A DNA stretch of 64,000 nucleotides from Comamonas sp. lk (GTDB lineage Bacteria; Pseudomonadota; Gammaproteobacteria; Burkholderiales; Burkholderiaceae_C). The stretch lies in NCBI RefSeq assembly GCF_900564145.1, contig NZ_UOOB01000002.1:372001-436000 (forward strand). Reading direction: 5' to 3'. Below, piece by piece: positions 21,749 to 29,856 of this stretch. The notes beneath the pieces are model-generated. The model had not been told where the DNA came from. It saw only the letters and a program-made list of their open reading frames with translations, and made no database searches. A program made the translations under genes and the position numbers. Numbering within the stretch: the stretch's first letter is position 1; each line of letters starts with the position of its first letter.

Positions 21749-22486
21749 TCAGTGCTGCAGAATCTTGTTGAGAAATTCCTTGGTCCGCGGTTGACGCTCT
21801 TCGGGCTTGCCGAAGAACTCGTCCTTGGAGCAGTCTTCCAGAATCTTGCCGCCCACGTCCATGAAGATCACGCGGCTGGCCACCTTGCGCGCAAAACCCA
21901 TTTCATGGGTCACGCACATCATGGTCATGCCTTCGTGGGCCAGGCCCATCATCACGTCCAGCACTTCGCCCACCATTTCGGGGTCCAGCGCGGAAGTGGG
22001 TTCGTCAAACAGCATGACGATAGGGTCCATGGACAGCGCGCGCGCAATGGCCACACGCTGCTGCTGACCACCAGACAGCTGGCCGGGAAACTTGTCCTTG
22101 TGGGCTGTCAGGCCCACACGGTCCAGCATCTTCAGGCCGCGCTTCTTGGCATCGTCTGCACTGCGTCCCAGCACCTTCATCTGAGCGATGGTCAGGTTCT
22201 CGGTCACCGACAGATGGGGGAACAGCTCAAAGTGCTGGAACACCATGCCCACGCGGCTGCGCAGCTTGGGCAAATCGGTCTTGGGGTCGTGCACAGCCGT
22301 GCCGTCCACAAAGATCTCGCCCTTCTGGAAGGGCTCCAGCGCGTTGATGGTCTTGATCAGCGTGGACTTGCCCGAGCCCGAAGGCCCGCACACCACCACC
22401 ACCTCACCTTTGTTGATATTGGTGGAGCAGTCGGACAGCACCTGAAAACTGCCGTACCACTTGGAAACGTTCTTGAGTTCAATCAT
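21749..22486 (-). CDS. gltL: Glutamate/aspartate ABC transporter ATPase GltL
   Basis: A 245-residue ABC ATPase powering polar amino-acid import at the inner membrane. Walker [10 protein letters not shown] (about residues 33-41), the Q-loop in [14 protein letters not shown], signature [15 protein letters not shown] (about 135), Walker [16 protein letters not shown] and the H-loop [10 protein letters not shown] are all present and typical of the GlnQ/GltL subfamily. It is the last gene of the gltI-J-K-L operon and is separated from gltK by an unusual 146-base spacer containing a hairpin repeat. Confidence 0.92.
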   Translation of the reverse strand: MIELKNVSKWYGSFQVLSDCSTNINKGEVVVVCGPSGSGKSTLIKTINALEPFQKGEIFVDGTAVHDPKTDLPKLRSRVGMVFQHFELFPHLSVTENLTIAQMKVLGRSADDAKKRGLKMLDRVGLTAHKDKFPGQLSGGQQQRVAIARALSMDPIVMLFDEPTSALDPEMVGEVLDVMMGLAHEGMTMMCVTHEMGFARKVASRVIFMDVGGKILEDCSKDEFFGKPEERQPRTKEFLNKILQH

Positions 22487-22541
22487 TTTTCACTCCGATT
22501 CGTGTCAATTTCCCATCGCGGCGCCTGCAACTCTTACAGCC

Positions 22542-22629
22542 AAGGCGAGAGGACGGCCAGCAAGGGCCGCCCCGCAGCAAAGGCCGTCGTCCCCCTTCAA
22601 GGGGGAAGGCGCGAAGCGACTCAGGGGGT
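22542..22629. repeat. Hairpin-rich intergenic repeat between gltK and gltL
   Basis: Inside the glt operon, CCCCCTTCAAGGGGG (22591-22605) is a perfect inverted repeat, followed by AAGGCGCGAAGCGACTCAGGGGG. Just before it, GGACGGCC and GGCCGTC can pair over a longer distance. The C5-loop-G5 element followed by GGCGCGAAGCGACTCAGGGGG is, from memory, a recurrent intergenic element in Comamonas relatives. No T tract follows, so it is not a simple terminator. Confidence 0.6.
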
Positions 22630-22632
22630 ATT

Positions 22633-23304
22633 TCATCGAATAATGGCAATCTTCTTATGCAGGCGCTTGACGAACCAAGACAGCGCATAGCAGATCACAA
22701 AATAGGTCAGTGCTGCAGCCAGGTAGGACTCGATGGGGCGGCCATAGTTCTTGCCCGCGATTTCAAAGCCCTTGAGCATGTCGTAAGCACCAATGGCGTA
22801 GACCAGCGAGGTATCCTGAAACAGGATGATGGTCTGGGTCAGCAGCACCGGCAGCATGTTACGGAAAGCCTGGGGCAGCACCACCAGACGCATGTTCTGG
22901 CCATAAGTCATGCCCATAGCCTGGCCTGCAAACACCTGGCCACGCGGAATGGACTGAATGCCCGCCCGCATGATTTCAGAGAAGTAGGCCGCCTCGAAGG
23001 CAATGAAGGTGATGATGGCCGAGGTCTCCGCACCAATCGGTCTGCCGATCAGCATGGGCATCAGCAGGAAGAACCACAGAATCACCATCACCAGCGGCAC
23101 GGAACGCATGCCGTTGACATAGATGGTGGCCGGCAGAACCAGCCACTGCTTGCCCGACAGACGCATCAGCGCCAGCAAGGTGCCGAAGAAGATGCCGCCC
23201 AGCGTGGCCACTGCGGTCAGGAACAGACTGAAATACAGACCCTTCAGAACGAAGTTGCTGTACAAGTCCCAGGAGAAGAAAGACCAGTCGAGGTTGAGAT
23301 TCAT
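22633..23304 (-). CDS. gltK: Glutamate/aspartate ABC transporter permease GltK
   Basis: A 223-residue inner-membrane permease with about five membrane helices and the ATPase-coupling EAA-type loop (FEAAYFSEIMRAGIQSIPRGQVFAGQAMGM). It pairs with GltJ to form the channel. The ATG at 23304 is preceded by GGAGGT at 7 bases; a GTG 15 bases earlier lacks such a site. The start follows the gltJ stop by a single base, so the two permeases are translationally linked. Confidence 0.92.
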   Translation of the reverse strand: MNLNLDWSFFSWDLYSNFVLKGLYFSLFLTAVATLGGIFFGTLLALMRLSGKQWLVLPATIYVNGMRSVPLVMVILWFFLLMPMLIGRPIGAETSAIITFIAFEAAYFSEIMRAGIQSIPRGQVFAGQAMGMTYGQNMRLVVLPQAFRNMLPVLLTQTIILFQDTSLVYAIGAYDMLKGFEIAGKNYGRPIESYLAAALTYFVICYALSWFVKRLHKKIAIIR

Positions 23305-23305
23305 A

Positions 23306-24058
23306 TCAGTGACCTCCACCGCTGGCGGCGATCAGGCCGGGAACGCGCGAACGCTTTTCGATAAAAGCCATGATGCGGTTGACTGCAAAAGCGGAGATCA
23401 TGTAGAGCACCGTCACGGCCAGATACACCTCCACGCCACGCGCAGTTTCTTCCTGTGCCTGCATGGCAAACATGGTCAGCTCGGTCACGGACACGGCAAA
23501 CGCCACGGACGAGTTCTTGAACACGTTCATGGCCTCGCTGGTCAGCGGCGGCACGATGATGCGAAATGCCATGGGCAGCAGCACATAGCGGTAAGTCTGG
23601 AAGGTGGTGAAGCCCACAGCCATACCGGCATGGCGCTGGCCACGTGGCAAGGCCTGAATGCCCGAACGCACCTGCTCGGCAATACGCGCCGACGTGAAAA
23701 ACCCAATGGCGAACACCACCAGCACAAAGCCTGGCAGCGCCTTCATGGCCGGGAAGATCGACGGAATCACGTGATACCAGATGAAGACCTGGACCAGCAA
23801 AGGAATATTTCGGAACAGCTCGACCCAAGCATTGCCCAGGCGAACAATCCACGGCCGGTCAGGCAGGGTACGCAAGGTACCGATGACCGCACCAATGATC
23901 AAGGCAATCAACAGCGACAGCAGCGACACCGACACTGTCCAACCCCAGGCAGACATCATCCAGTCCAAGTAGGTGATGTCGCCGTTTTTACCAAAACAGC
24001 TCTGCCCGACCTCTTGGGTAATGGTGTCTTGACAGAACACCTGCCAATCCCAACTCAT
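23306..24058 (-). CDS. gltJ: Glutamate/aspartate ABC transporter permease GltJ
   Basis: A 250-residue inner-membrane permease of the His/Glu/Gln family. A short periplasmic N-terminal stretch with two cysteines precedes five or so membrane helices, and the coupling loop reads ARIAEQVRSGIQALPRGQRHAGMAVG. FRNIPLLVQVFIWY is typical of GltJ. It lies 115 bases after gltI, beyond a terminator-like hairpin, and its stop nearly touches the gltK start. Confidence 0.92.
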   Translation of the reverse strand: MSWDWQVFCQDTITQEVGQSCFGKNGDITYLDWMMSAWGWTVSVSLLSLLIALIIGAVIGTLRTLPDRPWIVRLGNAWVELFRNIPLLVQVFIWYHVIPSIFPAMKALPGFVLVVFAIGFFTSARIAEQVRSGIQALPRGQRHAGMAVGFTTFQTYRYVLLPMAFRIIVPPLTSEAMNVFKNSSVAFAVSVTELTMFAMQAQEETARGVEVYLAVTVLYMISAFAVNRIMAFIEKRSRVPGLIAASGGGH

Positions 24059-24118
24059 ACGAGCACCTCTTCATTCTTCAATTCAGGATGGAGCAGCCCA
24101 AGGCCGACCATCCGCTCA

Positions 24119-24158
24119 ACAAAAACGCCCCTTCGAACCGCCAGTCAGAAGGGGCGTT
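24119..24158 (-). terminator. Intra-operon terminator-like hairpin between gltI and gltJ
   Basis: Perfect stem AACGCCCCTTC / GAAGGGGCGTT with a 13-base loop, followed on the minus strand by TTTTTG. It would let part of the transcripts stop after the binding-protein gene, giving excess GltI over the permease and ATPase. Confidence 0.8.
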
Positions 24159-24173
24159 ACCTATGCTGGGGGC

Positions 24174-25073
24174 TTACTTGACTTCGTAAGCTTCCATGGG
24201 CTTGTCGTTGAGATTGGCCCATGCATCCTTGGTCGCAGCGGACAGGGGCAGACCAATCTTCACGTTGTTGGGAGGAATGGCTTGCATGAACCACTTGTCA
24301 TACAGCTTGGCCAGCGAACCGTCCTTGACCTGGCGGGCGATGGAGTCGTCCACGGCCTTCTTGAAAGCGGGGTCGTCCTTGCGCATCATGCAGGCGATGG
24401 GTTCCACCGACAGCACTTCGCCCACGATCTTGTAATCGGCAGGCGTCTTGGACTTGGAGATGTTGGCGGCCAGGATGGAGCCGTCCATGATGAAGGCGTC
24501 GGCACGGCCGGTTTCCAGCATCAGGAAGCTGTCTGCGTGGTCCTTGCCCATGACTTCCTTGAAAGTCAGGCCATCGGCGCGCTTGTTCTTGCGCAGGGTC
24601 TGCACCGAAGTTGTGCCGGTGGTGGTCACCAGCGTCTTGCCGTTCAGATCCTTGATGCCGGTGATGCCGGAATTGGCACGGGTGGCAATGCGCACTTCTT
24701 CCACATAGGTGGTGAAGGCAAAAGCGGCATCCTTTTGGCGGGCCGTGTTGTTGGTGGTGGAACCGCACTCGATATCCACGGTGCCGTTTTGCACCAGAGG
24801 CACGCGGTTTTGCGAGGTCACGGGCTGATACTTGATTTCCAGCTTGCTCATGCCCAGTTGCTTCTGGATGTCGTGCAGTACGCGCTCGCCCATCTCGGTA
24901 TGAAAGCCCACATATTTGCCGTTGCCCAGCGTATAGCCAAGGCCGGAGGATTCGCGCACACCGAAGGTGACGCTGCCCGAGGACTTGATCTTTGCCAGAG
25001 TGTCATTGTTCTGGGCAAATACGCTGCTAGCTGCCAGTGCAGTTACGGCGATGGCCAACAAATGCTTCTTCAT
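24174..25073 (-). CDS. gltI: Glutamate/aspartate ABC transporter periplasmic binding protein GltI
   Basis: A 299-residue secreted binding protein: signal peptide MKKHLLAIAVTALAASSVFA with cleavage before QNND, then a type II periplasmic-binding fold. VTFGVRESSGLGYTLGNGKYVGF and DIECGSTTNN are typical of GltI-type binding proteins for glutamate/aspartate. The ATG at 25073 has AGGAG 8 bases upstream; the longer frame lacks a signal peptide. It is the first gene of the gltI-J-K-L operon and has its promoter in the 444-base region upstream. Confidence 0.93.
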   Translation of the reverse strand: MKKHLLAIAVTALAASSVFAQNNDTLAKIKSSGSVTFGVRESSGLGYTLGNGKYVGFHTEMGERVLHDIQKQLGMSKLEIKYQPVTSQNRVPLVQNGTVDIECGSTTNNTARQKDAAFAFTTYVEEVRIATRANSGITGIKDLNGKTLVTTTGTTSVQTLRKNKRADGLTFKEVMGKDHADSFLMLETGRADAFIMDGSILAANISKSKTPADYKIVGEVLSVEPIACMMRKDDPAFKKAVDDSIARQVKDGSLAKLYDKWFMQAIPPNNVKIGLPLSAATKDAWANLNDKPMEAYEVK

Positions 25074-25517
25074 ACGAATCTCCTGATGGTAAGGACGGAA
25101 AACGTTCTCTTGGTTCAGCCACACGGCCGACGCCTCGTGGGCGAATCGGCCAATGCTGATGAATGGGACGGAACTCAACACATTGTGCAGTCTTGTACGC
25201 AGCTGGGCGGCAAACATTTCTAGTACTTCCCCTAGTCCAGGCAGGCAATGCAAACACCTACTTCAGTCCAGAAGAACACTAGCAAAGCCTGTGCCACAAA
25301 CAACCGCGTTTTTCTTGCAAGAGGCGCACTCTAATGCTTTAGTGCTACCAAAAGCCAATGCCGATGATAAAAGGCCTTATGCACAACTTGCATATTCAGT
25401 GTAAACCCTAGGCATAACCCTAATACGCAATTCATCGCCCGATGGGCTTGAACAAGCCATGAAAAAGGGGCCCGTTGGGCCCCTGCGATTGAATGGAGTG
25501 AATGCGCGATTGCGGCC
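25074..25517. other. Regulatory region upstream of gltI, with LysR terminator
   Basis: This 444-base gene-free stretch holds the gltI promoter and the end of the LysR transcript. Apart from the terminator at 25462-25484 I see G/C-run motifs: CTAGTACTTCCCCTAG (about 25219-25234) and AACCCTAGGCATAACCCTAA (about 25404-25423). These are candidate regulator or sigma-factor sites, but I cannot assign them. No small gene is convincing. Confidence 0.45.
25462..25484 (-). terminator. Rho-independent terminator of the LysR gene
   Basis: Stem AGGGGCCC / GGGCCCCT with a 3-base loop; on the minus strand it runs into TTTTTC. It separates the LysR gene from gltI. Confidence 0.85.
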
Positions 25518-26468
25518 TCAGACCGCTCTGGCTTCGCCGTTGGCCGTCTCGCCCTGCTCCTTGAGGAAGGTCCACAGCGCAGCGGCTCCGCCTTGAGGCG
25601 CATCGCCTGCGGGCTTTTCCCGGTAAGCGCGTACTTCCATGTCCATCTGAAAGCCTTTCATGCCAGCCGGTACGGCACTGACCAGACGACCGCTTTCCAG
25701 CTCGCCGCGCACGGCGCTGTAAGGCAGAAAAGCCACACCATGACCTTCAAGCGCCATGGCCTTGAGGCCTTCCGCCATATCGGTTTCGTAGACACGCTCC
25801 AGGTGCACGGCCTCGGAAGCTTCTTTGAGAATCAGCTCTGTCACGCGGCCCAGATAAGCGCCGGCGGCATAGCCGAGATAGGGCAGCGGCTGACCCTGGC
25901 GACCCGGCAGGACGAAAATCGGCTTGCCGCTCGCATCGGGCTTGGAGTACGGGGCCAGCACTTCATGCCCCAAGCTCACCATCTCGTAGCGCGCCGGGTC
26001 CAGCTGAAATGGCTGGGATGAGTGGTAGTAGGCAATCAGCAGATCGCACCCCCCCTCGACCAGGCGCATCACGGCATCGTGCACATTGAGCGCAAACAGC
26101 CGGCTGCGGAACGGGCCGAACTTTTCATGCACGGCCGAGACCCAGTTGGGGAAAAAAGTGAACGCCAACGTATGCGGCACGGCAAAGCCCACCATGCCTT
26201 TGCCCGCGCTCACATGGGCGCGCAGCATGGTACGGGTGCTTTGCAGCGACTGCAGCATCTCCAGCGCCTGCTCGTACATGGTCTTGCCCGCAGGCGTGAG
26301 ACGTGTGGGGTAGGAGCTTCGATCGACCAGATCTGTGCCCGCCCAGGCTTCCAGTGCCTGGATACGGCGCGAAAAAGCGGGCTGCGTCACATGGCGCAAT
26401 TGAGCCGAGCGGCTGAAACTGCGCGTTTCAGCCAGACTGACGAAATCTTCAAGCCATTTGGTTTCCAT
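25518..26468 (-). CDS. LysR-type transcriptional regulator
   Basis: A 316-residue LysR regulator; the DNA-binding helix-turn-helix covers residues 1-60 (FVSLAETRSFSRSAQLRHVTQPAFSRRIQALE) and the rest is the effector-binding domain. The METKWLEDF start at 26468 is the conserved beginning; an upstream frame to 26549 is not. It is divergent from the TRAP transporter operon and upstream of gltI on the same strand, so either could be its target; divergent placement favours the TRAP genes. Effector unknown. Confidence 0.88.
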   Translation of the reverse strand: METKWLEDFVSLAETRSFSRSAQLRHVTQPAFSRRIQALEAWAGTDLVDRSSYPTRLTPAGKTMYEQALEMLQSLQSTRTMLRAHVSAGKGMVGFAVPHTLAFTFFPNWVSAVHEKFGPFRSRLFALNVHDAVMRLVEGGCDLLIAYYHSSQPFQLDPARYEMVSLGHEVLAPYSKPDASGKPIFVLPGRQGQPLPYLGYAAGAYLGRVTELILKEASEAVHLERVYETDMAEGLKAMALEGHGVAFLPYSAVRGELESGRLVSAVPAGMKGFQMDMEVRAYREKPAGDAPQGGAAALWTFLKEQGETANGEARAV

Positions 26469-26559
26469 AAGCCCCATTATCCGCTGCCCTGCACCAGGGT
26501 AGTGCAGCAAGCTGTCTGAACCACCGCTAGCTAGGGAAATGCCTGTCACCAGAAGTTAG

Positions 26560-26572
26560 CTATGTGACATAG
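26560..26572. promoter_or_regulatory. Inverted repeat in LysR/TRAP divergent promoter region
   Basis: CTATG-TGA-CATAG lies in the 283-base gap between the LysR gene and the TRAP operon and contains a T-N11-A arrangement, the loose LysR-box pattern. A GATAAT at 26580 could be a -10 element, but I cannot place a good -35. Confidence 0.35.
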
Positions 26573-26751
26573 ATACCTTGATAATGTTTGTAGGCCTCCA
26601 CCCGATGCCTCAAGCTCCATGCCTCTCGGTGCACAACGCCGCGGCGGCAGAGGGACAGCATAAGGACGCATCACTTCAAGAGCGCACGCAGATCGCGTGC
26701 TTCCTGCAAGCGCGCCTCGACCCATGTGTGTTTTTCTGACTTCCCGCGTTC

Positions 26752-27318
26752 ATGCCCTCCACACCTCCCGAGACCGATGGCGGTGCACCTAGCTCTGGTG
26801 CACGCCCGGACGAACCCCGTTCTTTGCGCATTGAAGACTGGCTCACCGTGATCATCATGGCGGCACTCGCCCTGATCACTTTTGCCAACGTTCTGGTGCG
26901 CTATTTCACCAATTCCTCGTTCGCCTGGACGGAAGAAATTTCCGTTTTTCTGATGATCTTGCTGGCTCTGGTGGCGGGTTCTGCCGCCGTGGCCCGCGAC
27001 CAGCATATCCGCATCGAATTTTTCTCCGACAGCGGCTCGCTCGCCCGCCGCAAAGCGCTGGCGCGCTTTGGCTCGGCCATGGTGGCGCTGCTGTTTGCAC
27101 TGATCGCCGTGCTCAGCGTGCGCGTGGTCTGGGATGACTTCCGATTTGAAGAAACCTCGCCCGGCATTGGTCTGCCGCAATGGTGGTATTCCATCTGGCT
27201 GCCCATAGTCTCCACGCTGGTGACCTTGCGCGCCATCGGCCTGTTCATACGCCAGGGCAAGCCCGGAGCCTTTACCGAAGAGCCCGTGGAAAAAGATCAC
27301 AGCAAGGAGATCGCATGA
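26752..27318 (+). CDS. TRAP transporter small permease (DctQ type)
   Basis: A 188-residue inner-membrane protein. After a 25-residue Pro/Ser-rich leader it shows four hydrophobic helices (about residues 32-52, 62-82, 107-127, 143-165) and the DctQ hallmarks FANVLVRYF and FAWTEEISVFLMILLALVAGS. It forms the small membrane subunit of a sodium-driven solute importer. No Shine-Dalgarno sequence is visible before the ATG at 26752, so a downstream start is possible. Its stop overlaps the dctM start by four bases. Confidence 0.85.
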   Translation: MPSTPPETDGGAPSSGARPDEPRSLRIEDWLTVIIMAALALITFANVLVRYFTNSSFAWTEEISVFLMILLALVAGSAAVARDQHIRIEFFSDSGSLARRKALARFGSAMVALLFALIAVLSVRVVWDDFRFEETSPGIGLPQWWYSIWLPIVSTLVTLRAIGLFIRQGKPGAFTEEPVEKDHSKEIA

Positions 27319-28613
27319 TTGCTACCTTGCTGTTTGTCGCCTTTCTGGGCCTGATGTTCATCGGCGTGCCGATTGGCGCCGCGCTGGGCCTGGCCGGTGC
27401 CACCGCCATCGCCTTGGCCAATGCCGATACGCAATGGTTTGGCCTGCTGGCCGTGCCGCAGAATTTCTACGCCGGCCTGGGTAAATATCCGCTGCTGGCC
27501 ATTCCCATGTTTGTGCTGGTGGGCTCGATTTTCGACCGTTCCGGCGTGGCCCTGCGTCTGGTCAATTTTGCGGTGGCCATCGTCGGTCGCGGCCCCGGTA
27601 TGCTGCCGCTGGTGGCGATTGCCGTGGCCATGTTTCTGGGCGGAATTTCTGGCTCCGGTCCCGCCAATGCGGCGGCTGTGGGCGGCGTGATGATTGCGGC
27701 CATGAGCCGCGCCGGCTACCCCAGAAGCTTCTCGGCCAGCGTGGTCGGAGCAGCTGCTGCCACCGACATCCTGATTCCGCCTTCCGTGGCCTTCATCATC
27801 TATTCCGTGCTGGTGCCCGGCGCCTCGGTGCCCGCGCTGTTCGCGGCGGGCATGATTCCGGGCCTGCTGGCCGGTATCGCCCTGATCGTGCCCGCCGTGT
27901 GGATGGCCCGCAAGCACAAGATGGGCGCACTCGAAGCCTCCATGCCTCGCCCACCGTTCTGGAAAAGTCTGCGCGAAGCGGCCTGGGGCCTGGCCGCCCC
28001 AGTGCTGATTCTGGGCGGCATGCGCATGGGCTGGTTCACCCCCACCGAAGCCGCCGTGGTGGCCGTTTTCTACGGCCTTTTCGTGGGCATGGTGATCCAC
28101 CGCACGATTGGCGTGCGTGACCTCTACACCATCCTGCGCGAAGCGGGCGAGCTGTCGGCCGTGATCTTGCTGGTGGTCTCGCTGGCCGGCATCTTTGCCT
28201 TCTCGCTGTCCACGCTGGGCGTGATCGATCCGGTGGCCAATGCCATCGTCAACTCCGGTCTGGGCGAGTACGGCGTGCTGGGCCTGCTGATACTGCTGCT
28301 GATCACCGTGGGCATGTTCCTCGACGGCATTTCCATCTTCCTGATCTTTGTGCCCCTGCTGCTGCCCATCATGAACCACTACCAGTGGGATCCCGTCTGG
28401 TTTGGCGTCATCCTCACGCTCAAGGTGGCACTGGGTCAGTTCACGCCGCCGCTGGCCGTGAACCTGATGGTCAGCTGCCGCATCGCCGGCGTGCGCATGG
28501 AATCGACCGTGCGCTGGGTGGGCTGGATGCTGTTGGCCATGTTCCTGGTGATGCTGCTGGTGATTGCCTTCCCGCAACTGGCCCTGTGGCTGCCGGCAAA
28601 ACTGGGCTATTGA
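27315..28613 (+). CDS. TRAP transporter large permease (DctM type)
   Basis: A 432-residue membrane protein with about 12 helices, the ion-driven channel of a TRAP importer. GVPIGAALGLAG, GGISGSGPANAAAVGGVMI and PPSVAFIIYSV are typical of DctM. The ATG at 27315 overlaps the dctQ stop (ATGA) and has AAGGAG upstream; the frame extends earlier but only inside dctQ. Works with the small permease and the binding protein encoded on either side. Confidence 0.92.
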   Translation: MIATLLFVAFLGLMFIGVPIGAALGLAGATAIALANADTQWFGLLAVPQNFYAGLGKYPLLAIPMFVLVGSIFDRSGVALRLVNFAVAIVGRGPGMLPLVAIAVAMFLGGISGSGPANAAAVGGVMIAAMSRAGYPRSFSASVVGAAAATDILIPPSVAFIIYSVLVPGASVPALFAAGMIPGLLAGIALIVPAVWMARKHKMGALEASMPRPPFWKSLREAAWGLAAPVLILGGMRMGWFTPTEAAVVAVFYGLFVGMVIHRTIGVRDLYTILREAGELSAVILLVVSLAGIFAFSLSTLGVIDPVANAIVNSGLGEYGVLGLLILLLITVGMFLDGISIFLIFVPLLLPIMNHYQWDPVWFGVILTLKVALGQFTPPLAVNLMVSCRIAGVRMESTVRWVGWMLLAMFLVMLLVIAFPQLALWLPAKLGY

Positions 28614-28655
28614 TTCGCGATTCGATTTTTTCAGTTCTATAAGGGAGACAAATCA

Positions 28656-29693
28656 ATGAAACTGCGTACATTCCTGACCACCGCCGTGGCGGCCGCTGCG
28701 GCCCTCGCCTTTGCTTCGCCCATGGCCATGGCTGAGACCAAGTACAAGAGCGAGTACCGCATGTCCCTGGTGCTGGGCACGGCCTTCCCCTGGGGCAAGG
28801 GTGGCGAACTGTGGGCCAACAAAGTGCGCGAACGTACCCAGGGCCGCATCAACATCAAGCTCTACCCCGGCACCTCGCTGGTGCAGGGTGACCAGACACG
28901 CGAGTTCTCGGCTCTGCGCCAGGGCGTGATCGACATGGCCGTGGGCTCGACCATCAACTGGTCGCCCCAGGTCAAGTCGTTGAACCTGTTCTCCATGCCC
29001 TTCCTCTTCCCCAACTTCAAGGCAGTGGATGCCGTGACCCAAGGTGAAGTGGGCCAGGAAATCTTCAAGACCCTGGAAAAAGGCGGCGTCGTGCCCCTGG
29101 CCTGGGGTGAGAACGGCTACCGCGAAATCTCCAACTCCAAGCACGCCATCAAGACACCGGCCGATCTCAAAGGCATGAAGATCCGCGTCGTGGGCTCGCC
29201 CCTGTTCCTGGATACCTTCACCGCCCTGGGCGCCAACCCCACGCAGATGAGCTGGGCCGATGCCCAGCCCGCCATGGCCAGCAGCGCCGTGGACGGCCAG
29301 GAGAACCCCATCGGCGTGTACATGGCCGCCAAGCTGCAAACCGTGGGCCAGAAGCACCTGACCATGTGGGGCTACATGAACGACCCGCTGATCTTTGTGG
29401 TGAACAAGGAAGTGTGGAGCAGCTGGACGCCTGCCGACCAGGCCATCGTCAAGCAAGCCGCGCTGGATGCCGCCAAGGAAGAAATCGCCATTGCCCGCAA
29501 GGGACTGGTGGAAGCCGACAAGCCTTTGATCAAGGAACTCACCAGCCTGGGCGTGACCGTCACCACGCCGACGGCGGCCGAGCGCGAAGCCTTTGTGAAG
29601 GCCACCCGCCCCGTGTACGACAAGTGGAAGAGCCAGGTCGGCGCGCCTCTGGTGGACAAGGCTGAAAAAGCCATTGCCGCCAGCCAGAAGTAA
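28656..29693 (+). CDS. TRAP transporter substrate-binding protein (DctP type)
   Basis: A 345-residue periplasmic binding protein. Signal peptide through about residue 26 (ASPMAMA followed by ETKYK), then a DctP fold with GKGGELWANKVRERTQGRINIKLYPG, the conserved substrate Arg region KGMKIRVVGSPL (about residue 180) and QENPIGVYMAAK. The Arg normally salt-bridges a carboxylate, so the ligand is probably an organic acid. It is the third gene here, whereas many TRAP operons begin with dctP. It starts 42 bases after dctM with GGGAG upstream. Confidence 0.92.
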   Translation: MKLRTFLTTAVAAAAALAFASPMAMAETKYKSEYRMSLVLGTAFPWGKGGELWANKVRERTQGRINIKLYPGTSLVQGDQTREFSALRQGVIDMAVGSTINWSPQVKSLNLFSMPFLFPNFKAVDAVTQGEVGQEIFKTLEKGGVVPLAWGENGYREISNSKHAIKTPADLKGMKIRVVGSPLFLDTFTALGANPTQMSWADAQPAMASSAVDGQENPIGVYMAAKLQTVGQKHLTMWGYMNDPLIFVVNKEVWSSWTPADQAIVKQAALDAAKEEIAIARKGLVEADKPLIKELTSLGVTVTTPTAAEREAFVKATRPVYDKWKSQVGAPLVDKAEKAIAASQK

Positions 29694-29708
29694 TCTGAGC
29701 CGCCCATG

Positions 29709-29746
29709 AAAAATCCCCGCCGGAGCAATCCGTGCGGGGATTTTTT
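29709..29746 (+). terminator. Rho-independent terminator of the TRAP operon
   Basis: Stem AAAAATCCCCGC / GCGGGGATTTTT with an inner CGGA/TCCG pairing, followed by a T tract, 15 bases after the dctP stop. Confidence 0.9.
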
Positions 29747-29821
29747 ATTGCTATCGCTAGCAGAGCATGTAGCGTTTGTTCTGTCTTGATTTCAAATTGA
29801 ATCCATCCTGAAATCAACTCA

Positions 29822-29856
29822 TATCAAGCGCATAAAGCTTTCAAATCAATAGCAGA
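29822..29856. repeat. Interspersed motif, copy d
   Basis: ATATCAAGCGCATAAAGC and ATCAATAGCAG resemble the two halves of the family motif (AGCGCTTGATA, TTGATAGCTG). It lies between the TRAP operon and the 2-hydroxyacid dehydrogenase gene. Confidence 0.35.

Noticed and set aside
22591..22605. Terminator of gltK
   Set aside because: The hairpin is perfect but is not followed by a T tract on the minus strand, and gltL must be transcribed through it.
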